Below, piece by piece: positions 8,340-16,122 of a stretch of 64,000 nt of DNA (position 1 is its first letter; each line of letters opens with the position of its first letter). Location: assembly GCF_001512285.1 (NCBI RefSeq), contig NZ_LNUV01000006.1:697159-761158 (forward strand), given 5' to 3'. The notes beneath the pieces were generated by a model that had not been told where the DNA came from, did no database searches, and saw nothing but the letters and a program-made list of their open reading frames with translations. Both the position numbers and the translations under genes were made by a program. The DNA comes from Arthrobacter sp. EpRS71. GTDB taxonomy: Bacteria > Actinomycetota > Actinomycetes > Actinomycetales > Micrococcaceae.

Positions 8340-9488
8340 CTAGGCGCTGGAGTTTACGTTGATGTTTCGAACATCGAGGAAGCAGCAGGCTGCGTTCTTG
8401 ACGACGTCTTCGAGCCCGAATGCTTGGATGGTCCAGGCTCCGTTGGCGACCCCCTGCGGGAGAGTCAGAGCAGTGCGCCAAACGCCGTTTTGCGCGTTTC
8501 CACTAACTAGGGTCGGGTTAGGGAAGTAGTAGTACTGGCCCGTTGGAAGGTGGATGAACCTGACGTGGAACCCTTGCACGGCCGTCTCGTCCGTCACGCG
8601 GATGCTTACGGTTAGTTTGGCTGGCGCAGTCGCGACATCAAGGCTCGTGCTCGATACGGCACTGCTTACGATCTGAGGTGGGGCGGTGTCGGTAGTGGCC
8701 CCGGATACGACAGTGATTGGTCGAACGTCCAAGAAGCAACATGCCGCATTTTTGAGGGTGTCCTCAAGGCCGAACACTTGGATCATCCACTGCCCGGAGG
8801 CGATCCCCTGAGGTACCTCTCGCTCGGTCCGCCAGACCCCGTTCTGTAACGTACCCGACGTCAGGACGGGGTTGGGCATGAAGTAGTACTGGCCAGTTCC
8901 TGGGTGGATAAAGCGCACATGAAAGCTGCCCACGGCGGTGGCATCCGACACCCGGATATTGAGCAGTAGACGCGCCGGAGCGTTCGTGACGTCAAAGGTC
9001 GTGCTCGAAACGGCGTTGCTTACGAGAACGGGAGGAGCGACGTCTGCGCTGCCGGAGGCCACTTTGATGGATCGGACGTTCAGGAAACAGCAGGCAGCGT
9101 TTTTCAAGGAGTCTTCAAGTCCGAAAATCTCGATAGCCCAGTCTCCGCTTGCAACACCTTGGGGTAGGTTTATTTCGCTGCGCCACACCCCATTTTGTAG
9201 TGTGCCAGATGTCTTGATGAAGTTTGGAAAGTAGTAGTACTGACCGGATCCTGGGTGGATGAAGCGTGCATGGAAGCTTCCCACCGCAGTGTCGTCCGCT
9301 AACCGGACATTGAACAGCAGCCGAGCAGGCGCTGCTGACACGTCCAACGAGGTCGCGTTGACTGAACTACTGACAATCGTAGGTGCTGCCACGTCCGTGT
9401 CAGCGACGGCCGGCGAAATCCCCGCCACAACTAGCATGGCGGCAACTATCAGGGACAAGCCCAACCGCCTCTTGCCTGAAAATCTCAA
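8340..9488 (-). CDS. Secreted protein of three Ig-like repeats with vicinal cysteines
   Basis: 382 residues from TTG 9488, with GGGGG upstream. A Sec signal peptide ends near Ala29 (SPAVA). The mature protein is three tandem repeats of about 117 residues. Each runs APxxVSxxVxxTxxDV, APAxLxxxxR, a HxRFIHPxxGQYY core, SGxxQNGVWR, PQGxAxGxW, and ends FGLEDxxKNAACCFLxVR. Cys pairs fall at 133/134, 250/251 and 368/369. The fold resembles bacterial Ig-like modules in which the final motif is usually DxAGN. It is the only clearly intact sizeable gene in the element. No known function is recognised. Confidence 0.85.
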   Translation of the reverse strand: MRFSGKRRLGLSLIVAAMLVVAGISPAVADTDVAAPTIVSSSVNATSLDVSAAPARLLFNVRLADDTAVGSFHARFIHPGSGQYYYFPNFIKTSGTLQNGVWRSEINLPQGVASGDWAIEIFGLEDSLKNAACCFLNVRSIKVASGSADVAPPVLVSNAVSSTTFDVTNAPARLLLNIRVSDATAVGSFHVRFIHPGTGQYYFMPNPVLTSGTLQNGVWRTEREVPQGIASGQWMIQVFGLEDTLKNAACCFLDVRPITVVSGATTDTAPPQIVSSAVSSTSLDVATAPAKLTVSIRVTDETAVQGFHVRFIHLPTGQYYYFPNPTLVSGNAQNGVWRTALTLPQGVANGAWTIQAFGLEDVVKNAACCFLDVRNINVNSSA

Positions 9489-9567
9489 GAGAATACCCCC
9501 ATATGGTGCGTGAGTAAGAGAAGGCTTCCAGAACGGCAGAGTAGAGCTTGCACCTTCAAGTTCGAAT
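9468..9567 (-). repeat. 5' region of the triple-repeat gene, duplicated at 12554-12654
   Basis: The 100 bp covering the first codons and upstream region share CCTCTTGCCTGAAAAT at one end and TTCAAGTTCGAAT at the other with 12554-12654, at nearly identical spacing. Similarity between the ends is weaker. Confidence 0.7.
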
Positions 9568-10039
9568 CCTAATGCCTTGTCCCTGCGCGTGCGTGGTCGT
9601 ACCCATGGACGCTGGCATGATGGTGGGATGCCGACCTTATCCCCCGACGTCGTTTGACCTTGAGGGCGTCACGTATGAGTTTGCTCACCCCGAGCGTGTG
9701 GGGCCTGTGGTGCAGGTCAAATCGTGGGAGAGGGGCAATTAACCCCAAAGTGCATGCGCTTTGCCGCTGAGGGTCGGTGGGGCGGTCGCTGTCTTTGCGG
9801 AGGCGAAGGACTGGAGCCGGACTCAGATCAGTGTGCAGTCGTACGACGATGACAAGGTGAGCCTGAACGCTTGGCTGCCGAAGGACGACGTCCGGCCGGT
9901 CACTGACTCGGAGGGGGATATCGATGAGTACAACCGCTGCCCGGGGTGGCTTCGCGTAGTGCGGTGGGAAGAGATTCCCCGGGTTCGTAACGGAGTAGTC
10001 TGCTGGCTGTCCGCAGCGTTGACCGGAGCCTGGCCCTGA
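9548..10039 (+). pseudogene. Gene remnant split by an in-frame stop
   Basis: Two open stretches lie in the same frame, separated only by TAA 9740-9742. The first reads ...SFDLEGVTYEFAHPERVGPVVQVKS, the second ...VSLNAWLPKDDVRPVTDSEGDIDEYNRCPGWLRVVRW. Both look protein-like and charged. The original start is unclear (ATG 9605 is one option). No family is recognised. Either a nonsense mutation split a gene of about 140 codons, or the downstream part uses TTG 9761. Confidence 0.4.
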
Positions 10040-10271
10040 GCTGTGCGACAGTCGCGGGGCGGTACGCAACGGCGGCTTCTGTCTGGGGGAGTCGGTTCAT
10101 TTTCTGCCAGTAGCGGGTGAGTGTCATACCAAACGATCCATCGCGGACGAGTCGAGAGAACCTGCATGTTTGAAGTGTTCGCCGGCCAAGTCGAGCATGG
10201 CCTTCTGCTGGTCATTAAGCATTGGGAGAGCTTGCCAACTGGCACTGACAGCGAGGGGCTAGGCTGCTCCC
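10040..10271. other. Element interior, no supported gene
   Basis: Short frames occur on both strands, but none has a convincing start, ribosome site or protein-like composition. Confidence 0.4.
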
Positions 10272-10499
10272 ATGATCACCGACCCCACCCGGACTTCCCC
10301 TAGCATTCGTCAGTTATCACCCGAAGCGCAGCCACACATCGCGGCTGCGGGACGAGTCCTTGCCGAGACGACGGCTCGCATGAACAGGATGAGCGCTCGC
10401 CAGATATCCGAGGCAGCCTACACTTCAGGTGGTCCGTCAGTGGACGAACTGGAAGAGCTGGCAAACGCGCGATTGCGTGAGTCTCTACAGTGGAATTGA
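10272..10499 (+). CDS. Small helical protein of the element, unknown function
   Basis: 75 residues from ATG 10272: a flexible N-terminus, then two charged helices (residues 25-45 and 55-72) joined by SEAAYTSGGPSVDELEE. Its stop TGA (10497-10499) overlaps the first copy of the 12-bp end repeat, so it sits against attR. A short acidic-helical gene next to the core would fit an accessory recombination or regulatory protein; that is inference. No strong ribosome site is visible. Confidence 0.5.
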   Translation: MITDPTRTSPSIRQLSPEAQPHIAAAGRVLAETTARMNRMSARQISEAAYTSGGPSVDELEELANARLRESLQWN

Positions 10500-10603
10500 G
10501 GGCCCATTTGAGGGCCTATCTCCCGGCTGACCCGTTCCGACCGGGGCCGTTGTGAGGTGCAAAAAACCCTAGATTGCGCGGATGCGAATGACCCGTTCTG
10601 ACC
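10496..10603 (+). repeat. Repeats inside attR (candidate arm-type sites)
   Basis: TTGAGGGCCCAT (10496-10507) and TTGAGGGCCTAT (10508-10519) mirror the pair at 7201-7224. A second family, TGACCCGTTCYGACC, occurs at 10528-10542 and 10589-10603, between these and the attR core. Confidence 0.75.
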
Positions 10604-10621
10604 TGGTTCTTTGCATGACCA

Positions 10622-10671
10622 GACTTTTAATCCATGGGTCGTGGGTTCGATCCCCACAGGGCCCACCCTCC
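10622..10671 (+). repeat. attR: displaced 3' half of tRNA-Lys
   Basis: 49 of 50 bases match 7094-7143. The repeat carries the T arm and acceptor 3' strand but no 5' half, so it is not a functional tRNA. Confidence 0.93.
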
Positions 10672-10675
10672 TGGA

Positions 10676-10710
10676 CAGGCCGGAGACGTTAAGTCTCCGG
10701 CCTGTTTTTT
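10676..10710 (+). terminator. Original tRNA-Lys terminator, now beyond attR
   Basis: CAGGCCGGAGAC (10676-10687), loop GTTAA and a perfect complement (10693-10704), then six T. It sits directly after the att core, as the other terminator does at 7145, so it was probably the chromosomal terminator before insertion. Confidence 0.92.
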
Positions 10711-11070
10711 GTCTCCGGGCGGCCCGAAGTCGCCTTCTTCCGGCTCGAGACCGAAGGCCGCGCAGGGTGCCATTTGAGTGCTGAGCGACGTGAGCTAAAT
10801 AGCTCTGGGATGTCGTGCTCCATCCATCGCTGAACGTCTTGCCTGATGCCACAAGGTCATCGTCTGGGTCCGTAAACGGCAAACGAAGACATCCACGCGG
10901 TGGAGCGTAAACGGAGGTGACATGGGAACCGTGTAACTGTCCCCACCAGACCCTGAATAACTAATGGCGGCCGTGGCACATCTATTGTTTGCAGGCCGTT
11001 GCGGACTGTACGGTAAGCACACCGTCGTGAGAATTCTTACGACCTCGCATCACATTCTGGGGAGAATTTC
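10711..11070. other. Intergenic region upstream of the secreted protein gene
   Basis: 360 bp without a supported gene. The last 40 bp include TCTGGGGAGAATTTC, a good ribosome site for ATG 11071. A minus-strand frame crossing this area translates the antisense of the tRNA remnant and is not believed. Confidence 0.5.
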
Positions 11071-12333
11071 ATGAAACGCTCGTATGTCGCGTTAATAGGT
11101 GCAATAACGCTCGCGCTTGCAGGGACGGCAACACCGGCCCTCGCCGCCACCACACCAGCGCAGGTAACTACAGGGTTCTCTGGTTCTGCATACGGTTCTT
11201 ACATTTTCAACGCCGACAAAACTTTGACATCTGGCCCCACCGCGAATTCCAGCATCAGCTGCACGGGCGCCACAGGAAAGACTTCAACGAACACGGCAGC
11301 GGCATTGACCGTTCCGGCGGTTGGCAACGTTGGCGCGGCAACAACTAGTGTCAAAACCCTGCTAACCACCACGGGCAAGCGAATTGAAAGTAAATCGACG
11401 ATTGCGAGCACCAACCTCTTGGGCGGGCTGGTCACTGCCGGTGCCATCACGTCCGAAAGCTCTGCTGACAAAGACACCGCAGGCGCCTTCTCCGGCGCAA
11501 ACAAAACGACCATCGCTGATTTGAAGGTCTTGGGCGTCTCAGTAGGGGCCAACCCAGGAGCGAACACCGTACTCGACCTCACGGTACCCTTGGTTGGAAC
11601 GGTAGGCAAAGTGACCCTAAACGGCCAGCAAAAGGGCTTGGTCAACGGGGTGTACAAAGTATCGACAACGGCGCTTCGCGTCGAAGTTCTCAAGGCCGGG
11701 CTGCCAGGGCTCAATATCGGGACAGACATCCGTCTCGGTGTCAGCACCGCCAACCTCCCAGCAGCCCAGTCGGGCTACTTGTCCGGTACAGGCTTCGCTA
11801 CTAAAGCCGTCCTTGCTAATGGCATCATTAACTCGGGTCCAATAGCGCTGGCCTACGCCGGGTGCGGCGGTGGAACCACATCCGCAAACGTGGCCGGAAT
11901 TAGCATCCCGGGTATTGCCACATCCGGAGCAGCCGCAACGAAGATCACCGGGGTCCTGAGCCCCCAAGCGAAGGTCACGGTGACCGACACTCTTGCAGGA
12001 CTTAACGTGCTCAATGGGCTAATCCAAGCGGACGCCATCAAAGCTGAGACAAGCGCCACCCGGGCATCTGGCGCCACCACGGCAACCCTGACCGACACCT
12101 CCACCTTCACAAACCTGAGGATTGCAGGGCTTCCGGCAATCAACGCGTCGGTCGCCCCCAACACCGTGGTGCAGGTGGCAGGGCTCGGACAAGTGACTCT
12201 ACACAAGGTAAGCAAATCATCCAGTTCAATCATCGTGACCATGATTGACGTGGTGCTTAGCCAGCCCCTCGGCGCACTACCCACCGGATCAAGGATCCTG
12301 ATCGGACACTCCAGCTCAGGAGTCACCCAGTAG
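11071..12333 (+). CDS. Secreted choice-of-anchor-P-like protein
   Basis: 420 residues. A Sec signal peptide ends ATPALA-A near residue 25. The mature part is two related halves (about 35-225 and 240-415) rich in Ala, Thr, Ser, Val and Gly; each has a GxAY...SGP opening, one Cys (SISCTGATG; AYAGCGGG) and a late V(x)LGxVTLxxxxK segment. This matches the pattern of actinobacterial choice-of-anchor P proteins, which are exported and often anchored at the surface. No sorting motif is visible, and it ends SSSGVTQ. GGGGAG precedes the start. No enzymatic motif. Confidence 0.75.
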   Translation: MKRSYVALIGAITLALAGTATPALAATTPAQVTTGFSGSAYGSYIFNADKTLTSGPTANSSISCTGATGKTSTNTAAALTVPAVGNVGAATTSVKTLLTTTGKRIESKSTIASTNLLGGLVTAGAITSESSADKDTAGAFSGANKTTIADLKVLGVSVGANPGANTVLDLTVPLVGTVGKVTLNGQQKGLVNGVYKVSTTALRVEVLKAGLPGLNIGTDIRLGVSTANLPAAQSGYLSGTGFATKAVLANGIINSGPIALAYAGCGGGTTSANVAGISIPGIATSGAAATKITGVLSPQAKVTVTDTLAGLNVLNGLIQADAIKAETSATRASGATTATLTDTSTFTNLRIAGLPAINASVAPNTVVQVAGLGQVTLHKVSKSSSSIIVTMIDVVLSQPLGALPTGSRILIGHSSSGVTQ

Positions 12334-12380
12334 CTACCAGAATCTAACTACTGGGCTCCCGCCACCCGATAACAGCATCA

Positions 12381-12415
12381 GACAGCCCGTCACCATATCG
12401 CGGTGACGGGCTGTC
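12381..12415 (+). terminator. Hairpin terminator after the secreted protein gene
   Basis: GACAGCCCGTCACC (12381-12394) pairs perfectly with 12402-12415 across a 7-nt loop. A T/C-rich tract follows. Confidence 0.85.
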
Positions 12416-12873
12416 TGTCTCCTTATGGATGAGAGAGGACGCCAACGCCCGTTGGAATATTCCGCGTCGCTAGTCAGGTCAATTGCCAGAACAATGATTT
12501 GAAGTCTGCGCCGCCGTGGGAGCGAAAGCCATGATTTACGACCATGGAGCACACCTCTTGCCTGAAAATATCAAAACAGAGTCCCCCAAAATGGACACGA
12601 AAAGAGGCGGAGCTGCTCTCTGGGCGGAAAGTGTGAAATCTTCAAGTTCGAATGGTACTGGGTAGGCTGAGGCCCTGCGCTCGGTGTCCGCGACAAAGAA
12701 AATAGCACCAATGCTCTACAGAAACTTACTGGGACACTGACATGAGCAAAAAAGGAAAACCGCATAGCGCGGTGGACGGATCGGTACGCCAGCACCACCC
12801 CCATGCCCGGCTGCCGGACTGACCTGACTGGTAGGGGAAGAATGAGAGTTTCCCACGGGCCCCACCCTCATAG
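12416..12873. other. Non-coding region with a decayed gene 5' end
   Basis: 458 bp with no supported gene. Bases 12554-12654 duplicate the 5' region of the triple-repeat gene at 9468-9567; read on the minus strand, the first codons give L-I-F-S-G-K-R (cf. L-R-F-S-G-K-R) before the resemblance stops. The rest has no protein-like frame. Confidence 0.6.
12554..12654 (-). repeat. Second copy of the triple-repeat gene 5' region, outside the element
   Basis: It shares the two end motifs (16 and 13 bp identical) and length with 9468-9567. It lies 1.9 kb beyond attR, so the duplicated promoter/start segment exists both inside and outside the integrated element. Confidence 0.65.
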
Positions 12874-13473
12874 TTAGCTGCGCCGGGCGACGATTGCCGC
12901 GTGGGGGCGGGCTCCGGGGTCGACACGAGAGTGCGTGCTCACCACCACGAAACCGGCTTTCAGAAGCCGGGCCGACATTTCCTCCACTGACCAAAAGTAG
13001 GCGGGAGTCACTGCATGCGGGAATGACTCACCCGCCGGGCCATCGAAGAAACCAATCAGGAGGCTGCCGCCGGGTTTGAGGCATCGGGCAAACTCGTCCA
13101 TAACCCCGCCGATGGTGGCCGGGGGAGTGTGGATCACCGAGTACCACGCGAGGATTCCCGCAAGCGATTGGCTCGCTGTGGGCAGCGTTTCAAGGGACTC
13201 GACAGAGAACTGAACCTCGGGGTAGTGCTGCCTGGCAGTCTCGATGAACTCCGGAACTACATCCACTCCTTGGGCGTCAATCCCGGCGGAGTGCAGGAAG
13301 TTAGTCCACTGCCCGGGCCCGCAGCCAGCGTCCAACACTTTGCCGGACAGGCCGCCGGCCCACTCAAGAACGAGCTGCTGATCTGCCGGATGGGTGCTGC
13401 TGATGGCTCCGAACAGCGAGGTGTACTCGGCTGCACGCGCGGAATACGCGGCTCGCACAACTTCGGATGACAT
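12874..13473 (-). CDS. Class I SAM-dependent methyltransferase
   Basis: 199 residues from ATG 13473 (MSSEVVRAAYSARAAEY); a GTG at 13521 would add 16 residues. The SAM-binding motif I is VLDAGCGPGQW (about 46-56), with an acidic loop at GVDVVPEFIETAR, motif II LAGILAWYSVIHT and a post-motif FARCLKPGGSLLIGF. This is the ubiquinone/menaquinone-methyltransferase-like (Methyltransf_11/25) fold with no hint of substrate. It is divergent from the arabinofuranosidase gene. Confidence 0.85.
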   Translation of the reverse strand: MSSEVVRAAYSARAAEYTSLFGAISSTHPADQQLVLEWAGGLSGKVLDAGCGPGQWTNFLHSAGIDAQGVDVVPEFIETARQHYPEVQFSVESLETLPTASQSLAGILAWYSVIHTPPATIGGVMDEFARCLKPGGSLLIGFFDGPAGESFPHAVTPAYFWSVEEMSARLLKAGFVVVSTHSRVDPGARPHAAIVARRS

Positions 13474-13542
13474 GGGATTCAGCCTAGAGGCTGCCTTGGA
13501 AAGAAAACCCTTGACTCCCACCCCTGCGTAACGTCAGCATGG

Positions 13543-13562
13543 TTTCTATAACGTTGTAGAAA
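13543..13562. promoter_or_regulatory. Candidate LacI-family operator upstream of GH51 gene
   Basis: TTTCTATAACGTTGTAGAAA is a 20-bp palindrome with one mismatch and a central CpG, the usual form of LacI-family operators. It starts 52 bp before the GH51 start and lies just after a possible -35 TTGACT (13511-13516). The LacI-type gene at 16123 is the obvious candidate regulator. Confidence 0.7.
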
Positions 13563-13594
13563 CCCGCAATAACCAGCAGACAAGGACCCACCCT

Positions 13595-15121
13595 TTGGGA
13601 AACCAAGAAAACCCCACGGCCAAAATCACCATTGACCCCGCGTTCGTCGTGGGCCCCTTTAGGAGAAAGACCTTCGGCGCCTTCGTGGAGCACCTCGGCC
13701 GCTGCGTGTACACGGGCATCTTCGAGCCTGAGCACCCCAAAGCAGACGAGGACGGGTTCCGCACCGACGTCCTTGAGCTCACCAAGGAACTCGGCGTCTC
13801 CACGGTCCGTTACCCGGGCGGCAACTTCGTCTCGGGTTACCGCTGGGAAGATGGAGTGGGACCCAAGGAAGACCGCCCCACCCGGCTCGACCTCGCCTGG
13901 CACTCCAGCGACCCCAACCTGGTGGGTGTGGACGAGTTCGCCAAGTGGTCCGAGAAGGCCGGCGTCGAACCCATGATGGCCGTCAACCTGGGCACCAGGG
14001 GCACGCAGGAGGCCTTGGACCTTCTGGAATACTCCAACATCAAGGGTGGAACGGCCCTGTCCGAACAGCGCAAGGCGAATGGCGCCGTCGAGCCTCACAA
14101 CATCAAAATGTGGTGCCTCGGGAACGAGATGGACGGCTTCTGGCAGATCGGCCACAAGAAGGCGGGCGAATACGCGAGGGTCGCGGCGGAGACGGCCCGA
14201 GCCATGCGGATGGTCAACCCGGATCTGGAGCTCGTTGCCTGCGGGAGCTCGGCCCCCACCATGCCCACCTTTGGCGAATGGGAGCGGGTGGTCCTCACTG
14301 AGACCTATGAACTGGTGGACCTGATTTCTGCGCATCAGTACTTCGAGGATTTCGGGGACCTGCAGGAGCACTTGTCCGCCGGGCACCGGATGGAGGCCTT
14401 CATCAAGGATCTGGTTTCACATATCGATCACGTGAAGTCGGCCACCAAGTCCGGGAAGCAGGTCAACATTTCCTTTGATGAGTGGAACGTATGGCACATG
14501 TCCCGCGACGAGTCCAAGGCGCCCACGGGGGACGACTGGCCCGTGGCCCCGGTGCTGCTGGAGGACCGCTACACGGTGGCGGACGCAGTGGTGGTGGGAG
14601 ATCTCCTCATTACGCTGCTGCGCAACACGGACCGCGTCCACTCCGCGAGCCTGGCACAGCTGGTCAACGTCATAGCGCCGATCATGACGGAGCCGGGTGG
14701 CCGGGCCTGGAAGCAGACCACGTTCCACCCGTTCGCGCTCACCTCGCAGCATGCCTCAGGCGCGGTGCTGAACCTCGCAGTGGAGTCCCCGCTACTGGAC
14801 GGTGAAAAGACGCCAGGCTTCATGGCACTGTCAGCTGTGGCGACGATCGACGCCGAAGCCAACCAGGCCGTGGTCTTCGCCGTTAACCGTGCGGCGACGG
14901 ACGCCCTGACGCTGGATGCCGCCGTCGGAAGCCTCAACGCAAGCAAAGTCATCGAGGCCGTGACCTACACGAACAAGGATCCATACTGGCAAGCCACGGC
15001 TGACGATTCGACGTCGGTCCTGCCCGCCGAGAACGTCAGTGTAAAGCTCGACGGCGGCCGGCTCACCGCCGAACTTCCGGCCGTGAGCTGGAGCATGATC
15101 CGCCTTGAACTGAACTCCTAG
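13595..15121 (+). CDS. abfA: GH51 alpha-L-arabinofuranosidase
   Basis: 508 residues, intracellular (no signal peptide). It removes terminal arabinofuranose from arabino-oligosaccharides. The (beta/alpha)8 domain carries the acid/base Glu178 in CLGNEMDG and the nucleophile Glu296 in SFDEWNVWH, with RYPGGNFVSGYRWEDGVGP as a family signature; a C-terminal beta domain follows from about 380. The start is TTG 13595, with AAGGA upstream. Its TAG overlaps the stop of the opposite gene in a shared CTAG. A palindromic operator lies upstream. Confidence 0.96.
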   Translation: MGNQENPTAKITIDPAFVVGPFRRKTFGAFVEHLGRCVYTGIFEPEHPKADEDGFRTDVLELTKELGVSTVRYPGGNFVSGYRWEDGVGPKEDRPTRLDLAWHSSDPNLVGVDEFAKWSEKAGVEPMMAVNLGTRGTQEALDLLEYSNIKGGTALSEQRKANGAVEPHNIKMWCLGNEMDGFWQIGHKKAGEYARVAAETARAMRMVNPDLELVACGSSAPTMPTFGEWERVVLTETYELVDLISAHQYFEDFGDLQEHLSAGHRMEAFIKDLVSHIDHVKSATKSGKQVNISFDEWNVWHMSRDESKAPTGDDWPVAPVLLEDRYTVADAVVVGDLLITLLRNTDRVHSASLAQLVNVIAPIMTEPGGRAWKQTTFHPFALTSQHASGAVLNLAVESPLLDGEKTPGFMALSAVATIDAEANQAVVFAVNRAATDALTLDAAVGSLNASKVIEAVTYTNKDPYWQATADDSTSVLPAENVSVKLDGGRLTAELPAVSWSMIRLELNS

Positions 15122-15495
15122 GCGATTGCCTGCGAACCGTCGTGGAACATGGGGTACGCAGAAATCGGTGTGACAGTGGCTGACAGGGTTGGCTCCGGTG
15201 CCTGTGTTGCGGGTGCCGGGGCCGGTTCCGCCTCGCCTGTGACAATTTCCATCGATTCCATATCCAGCAGGCGCCGGCTGCCGGTTTCGTCCTGGAGCCA
15301 AAAGAGGTCGGTACCCGCCACGGTCTTGACCACCGTGCCCCGGTGGTAGAGGCGGCCGTTGTGCCATGCCTCGATGTATTCGCCTGGCTTCAGCGCGTGT
15401 GGCTCGTCCTGGCTGCCGGGCAGGGTGCCGAACGCCTGCGCCAAGCTGGCCTGTGTCTTCAGCGCCTGGAAAAGATCCCTGTTTGCAATGCTCAT
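15118..15495 (-). CDS. Hypothetical protein, SH3-like charged domain
   Basis: 125 residues from ATG 15495 (MSIANRDLFQALKTQ), chosen because GGAGGGGAG precedes it; an upstream frame to 15546 is less likely. The N-terminal helix (3-25) is followed by a beta-rich stretch (PGEYIEAWHNGRLYHRGTVVKTVAGTDLFWLQDETGSRRLLDME, about 35-80) that looks like a small barrel, then a Pro/Ala-rich tail. No signal peptide. Function unknown. Confidence 0.7.
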   Translation of the reverse strand: MSIANRDLFQALKTQASLAQAFGTLPGSQDEPHALKPGEYIEAWHNGRLYHRGTVVKTVAGTDLFWLQDETGSRRLLDMESMEIVTGEAEPAPAPATQAPEPTLSATVTPISAYPMFHDGSQAIA

Positions 15496-15647
15496 GTCTG
15501 CTCCCCTCCGCTGGTTGTTTCGTCCATGGGACCCAGCATTTCGCATGTTTGTTGCGGGCGCGTTGCACGGGGATGAGCGCCATGTGACGGGTGGCAGGGC
15601 AGCTGCCCGTGATGGGATGTACTCAACCCGACAAACGAAGGAAGCCC

Positions 15648-16061
15648 ATGCCCAGTGCAGTGACCCTTATTCGCTCCGACCGGCTCAGCTCAGCAGCTCA
15701 GTACGCTTATGCGGCGACCGCTCCAGCCGAAGCCCGGTTGATCTTCCTGGCGGGATCCTGTCCGCTGAACCACGATGGGACCACCGCGGGCATCGGCGAC
15801 TACAAAGCCCAGGCGGAAAAGTCCGTTGAAAACATGCTGCTTGCCCTGGACGCCGCCGGAGCTGGCATTGGGGACGTGGTTTCCACGCGCGTTCTTGTGG
15901 CCTCGGCCCGGCAGGCAGACCTGGTCACAGCGTGGGAGGTGGTCCGTGCCGCATTTGGGGAGCACGATGTGCCGAGTACCCTCATGGGCGTCACCGTCCT
16001 CGGTTACGACCACCAGCTGGTGGAAATCGAGGCCGTCGCCGCCGTGATGGACCCGGCATAA
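15648..16061 (+). CDS. RidA/YjgF/UK114 family protein
   Basis: 137 residues from ATG 15648, with GAAGGAAG upstream. RidA-fold proteins form trimers that deaminate reactive enamines/imines from PLP enzymes; several subfamilies have other roles. Visible features are AxxxFLAGSCPLNHDG, the ENMLLALDAAGAGIGDVVSTRVLV helix-strand segment and VEIEAVAAV. The canonical active-site Arg of the RidA subfamily (R in TxRVxV) is present as STRVLVA. It lies directly before the LacI gene and near a PLP enzyme, so an imine-hydrolysis role beside 17162-18262 is plausible but unproven. Confidence 0.88.
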   Translation: MPSAVTLIRSDRLSSAAQYAYAATAPAEARLIFLAGSCPLNHDGTTAGIGDYKAQAEKSVENMLLALDAAGAGIGDVVSTRVLVASARQADLVTAWEVVRAAFGEHDVPSTLMGVTVLGYDHQLVEIEAVAAVMDPA

Positions 16062-16122
16062 ACGGCCACATCTGCAACGATGTACCCAGCCCGGACGCAT
16101 TACAAGGTAAAGGAGCATCTGC

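Larger units (their letters stand above)
7094..10671. mobile_element. Integrated element of about 3.5 kb in tRNA-Lys, no integrase
   Basis: The element is bounded by 50-bp direct repeats of the tRNA-Lys 3' half. Just inside each end lies a tandem pair of a 12-bp repeat (7201-7224 and 10496-10519), in the layout expected for integrase arm sites. Contents: a small membrane protein, a frameshifted gene, a secreted triple-repeat protein, a gene split by a stop and a 75-residue protein. No integrase, excisionase, replication or transfer gene is seen. It is therefore a decayed island, or a non-autonomous element mobilised in trans. Boundaries are firm; the history is inference. Confidence 0.88.

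Noticed and set aside
10418..10882. Minus-strand frame of 154 codons across attR
   Set aside because: It translates the antisense of the displaced tRNA end (VGPVGIEPTTHGLKV), a common false protein; no ribosome site and no real domain.
12334..12804. Two short minus-strand frames in the gap after the secreted protein
   Set aside because: They cross the terminator and the decayed duplicate, lack ribosome sites and have no protein-like pattern.
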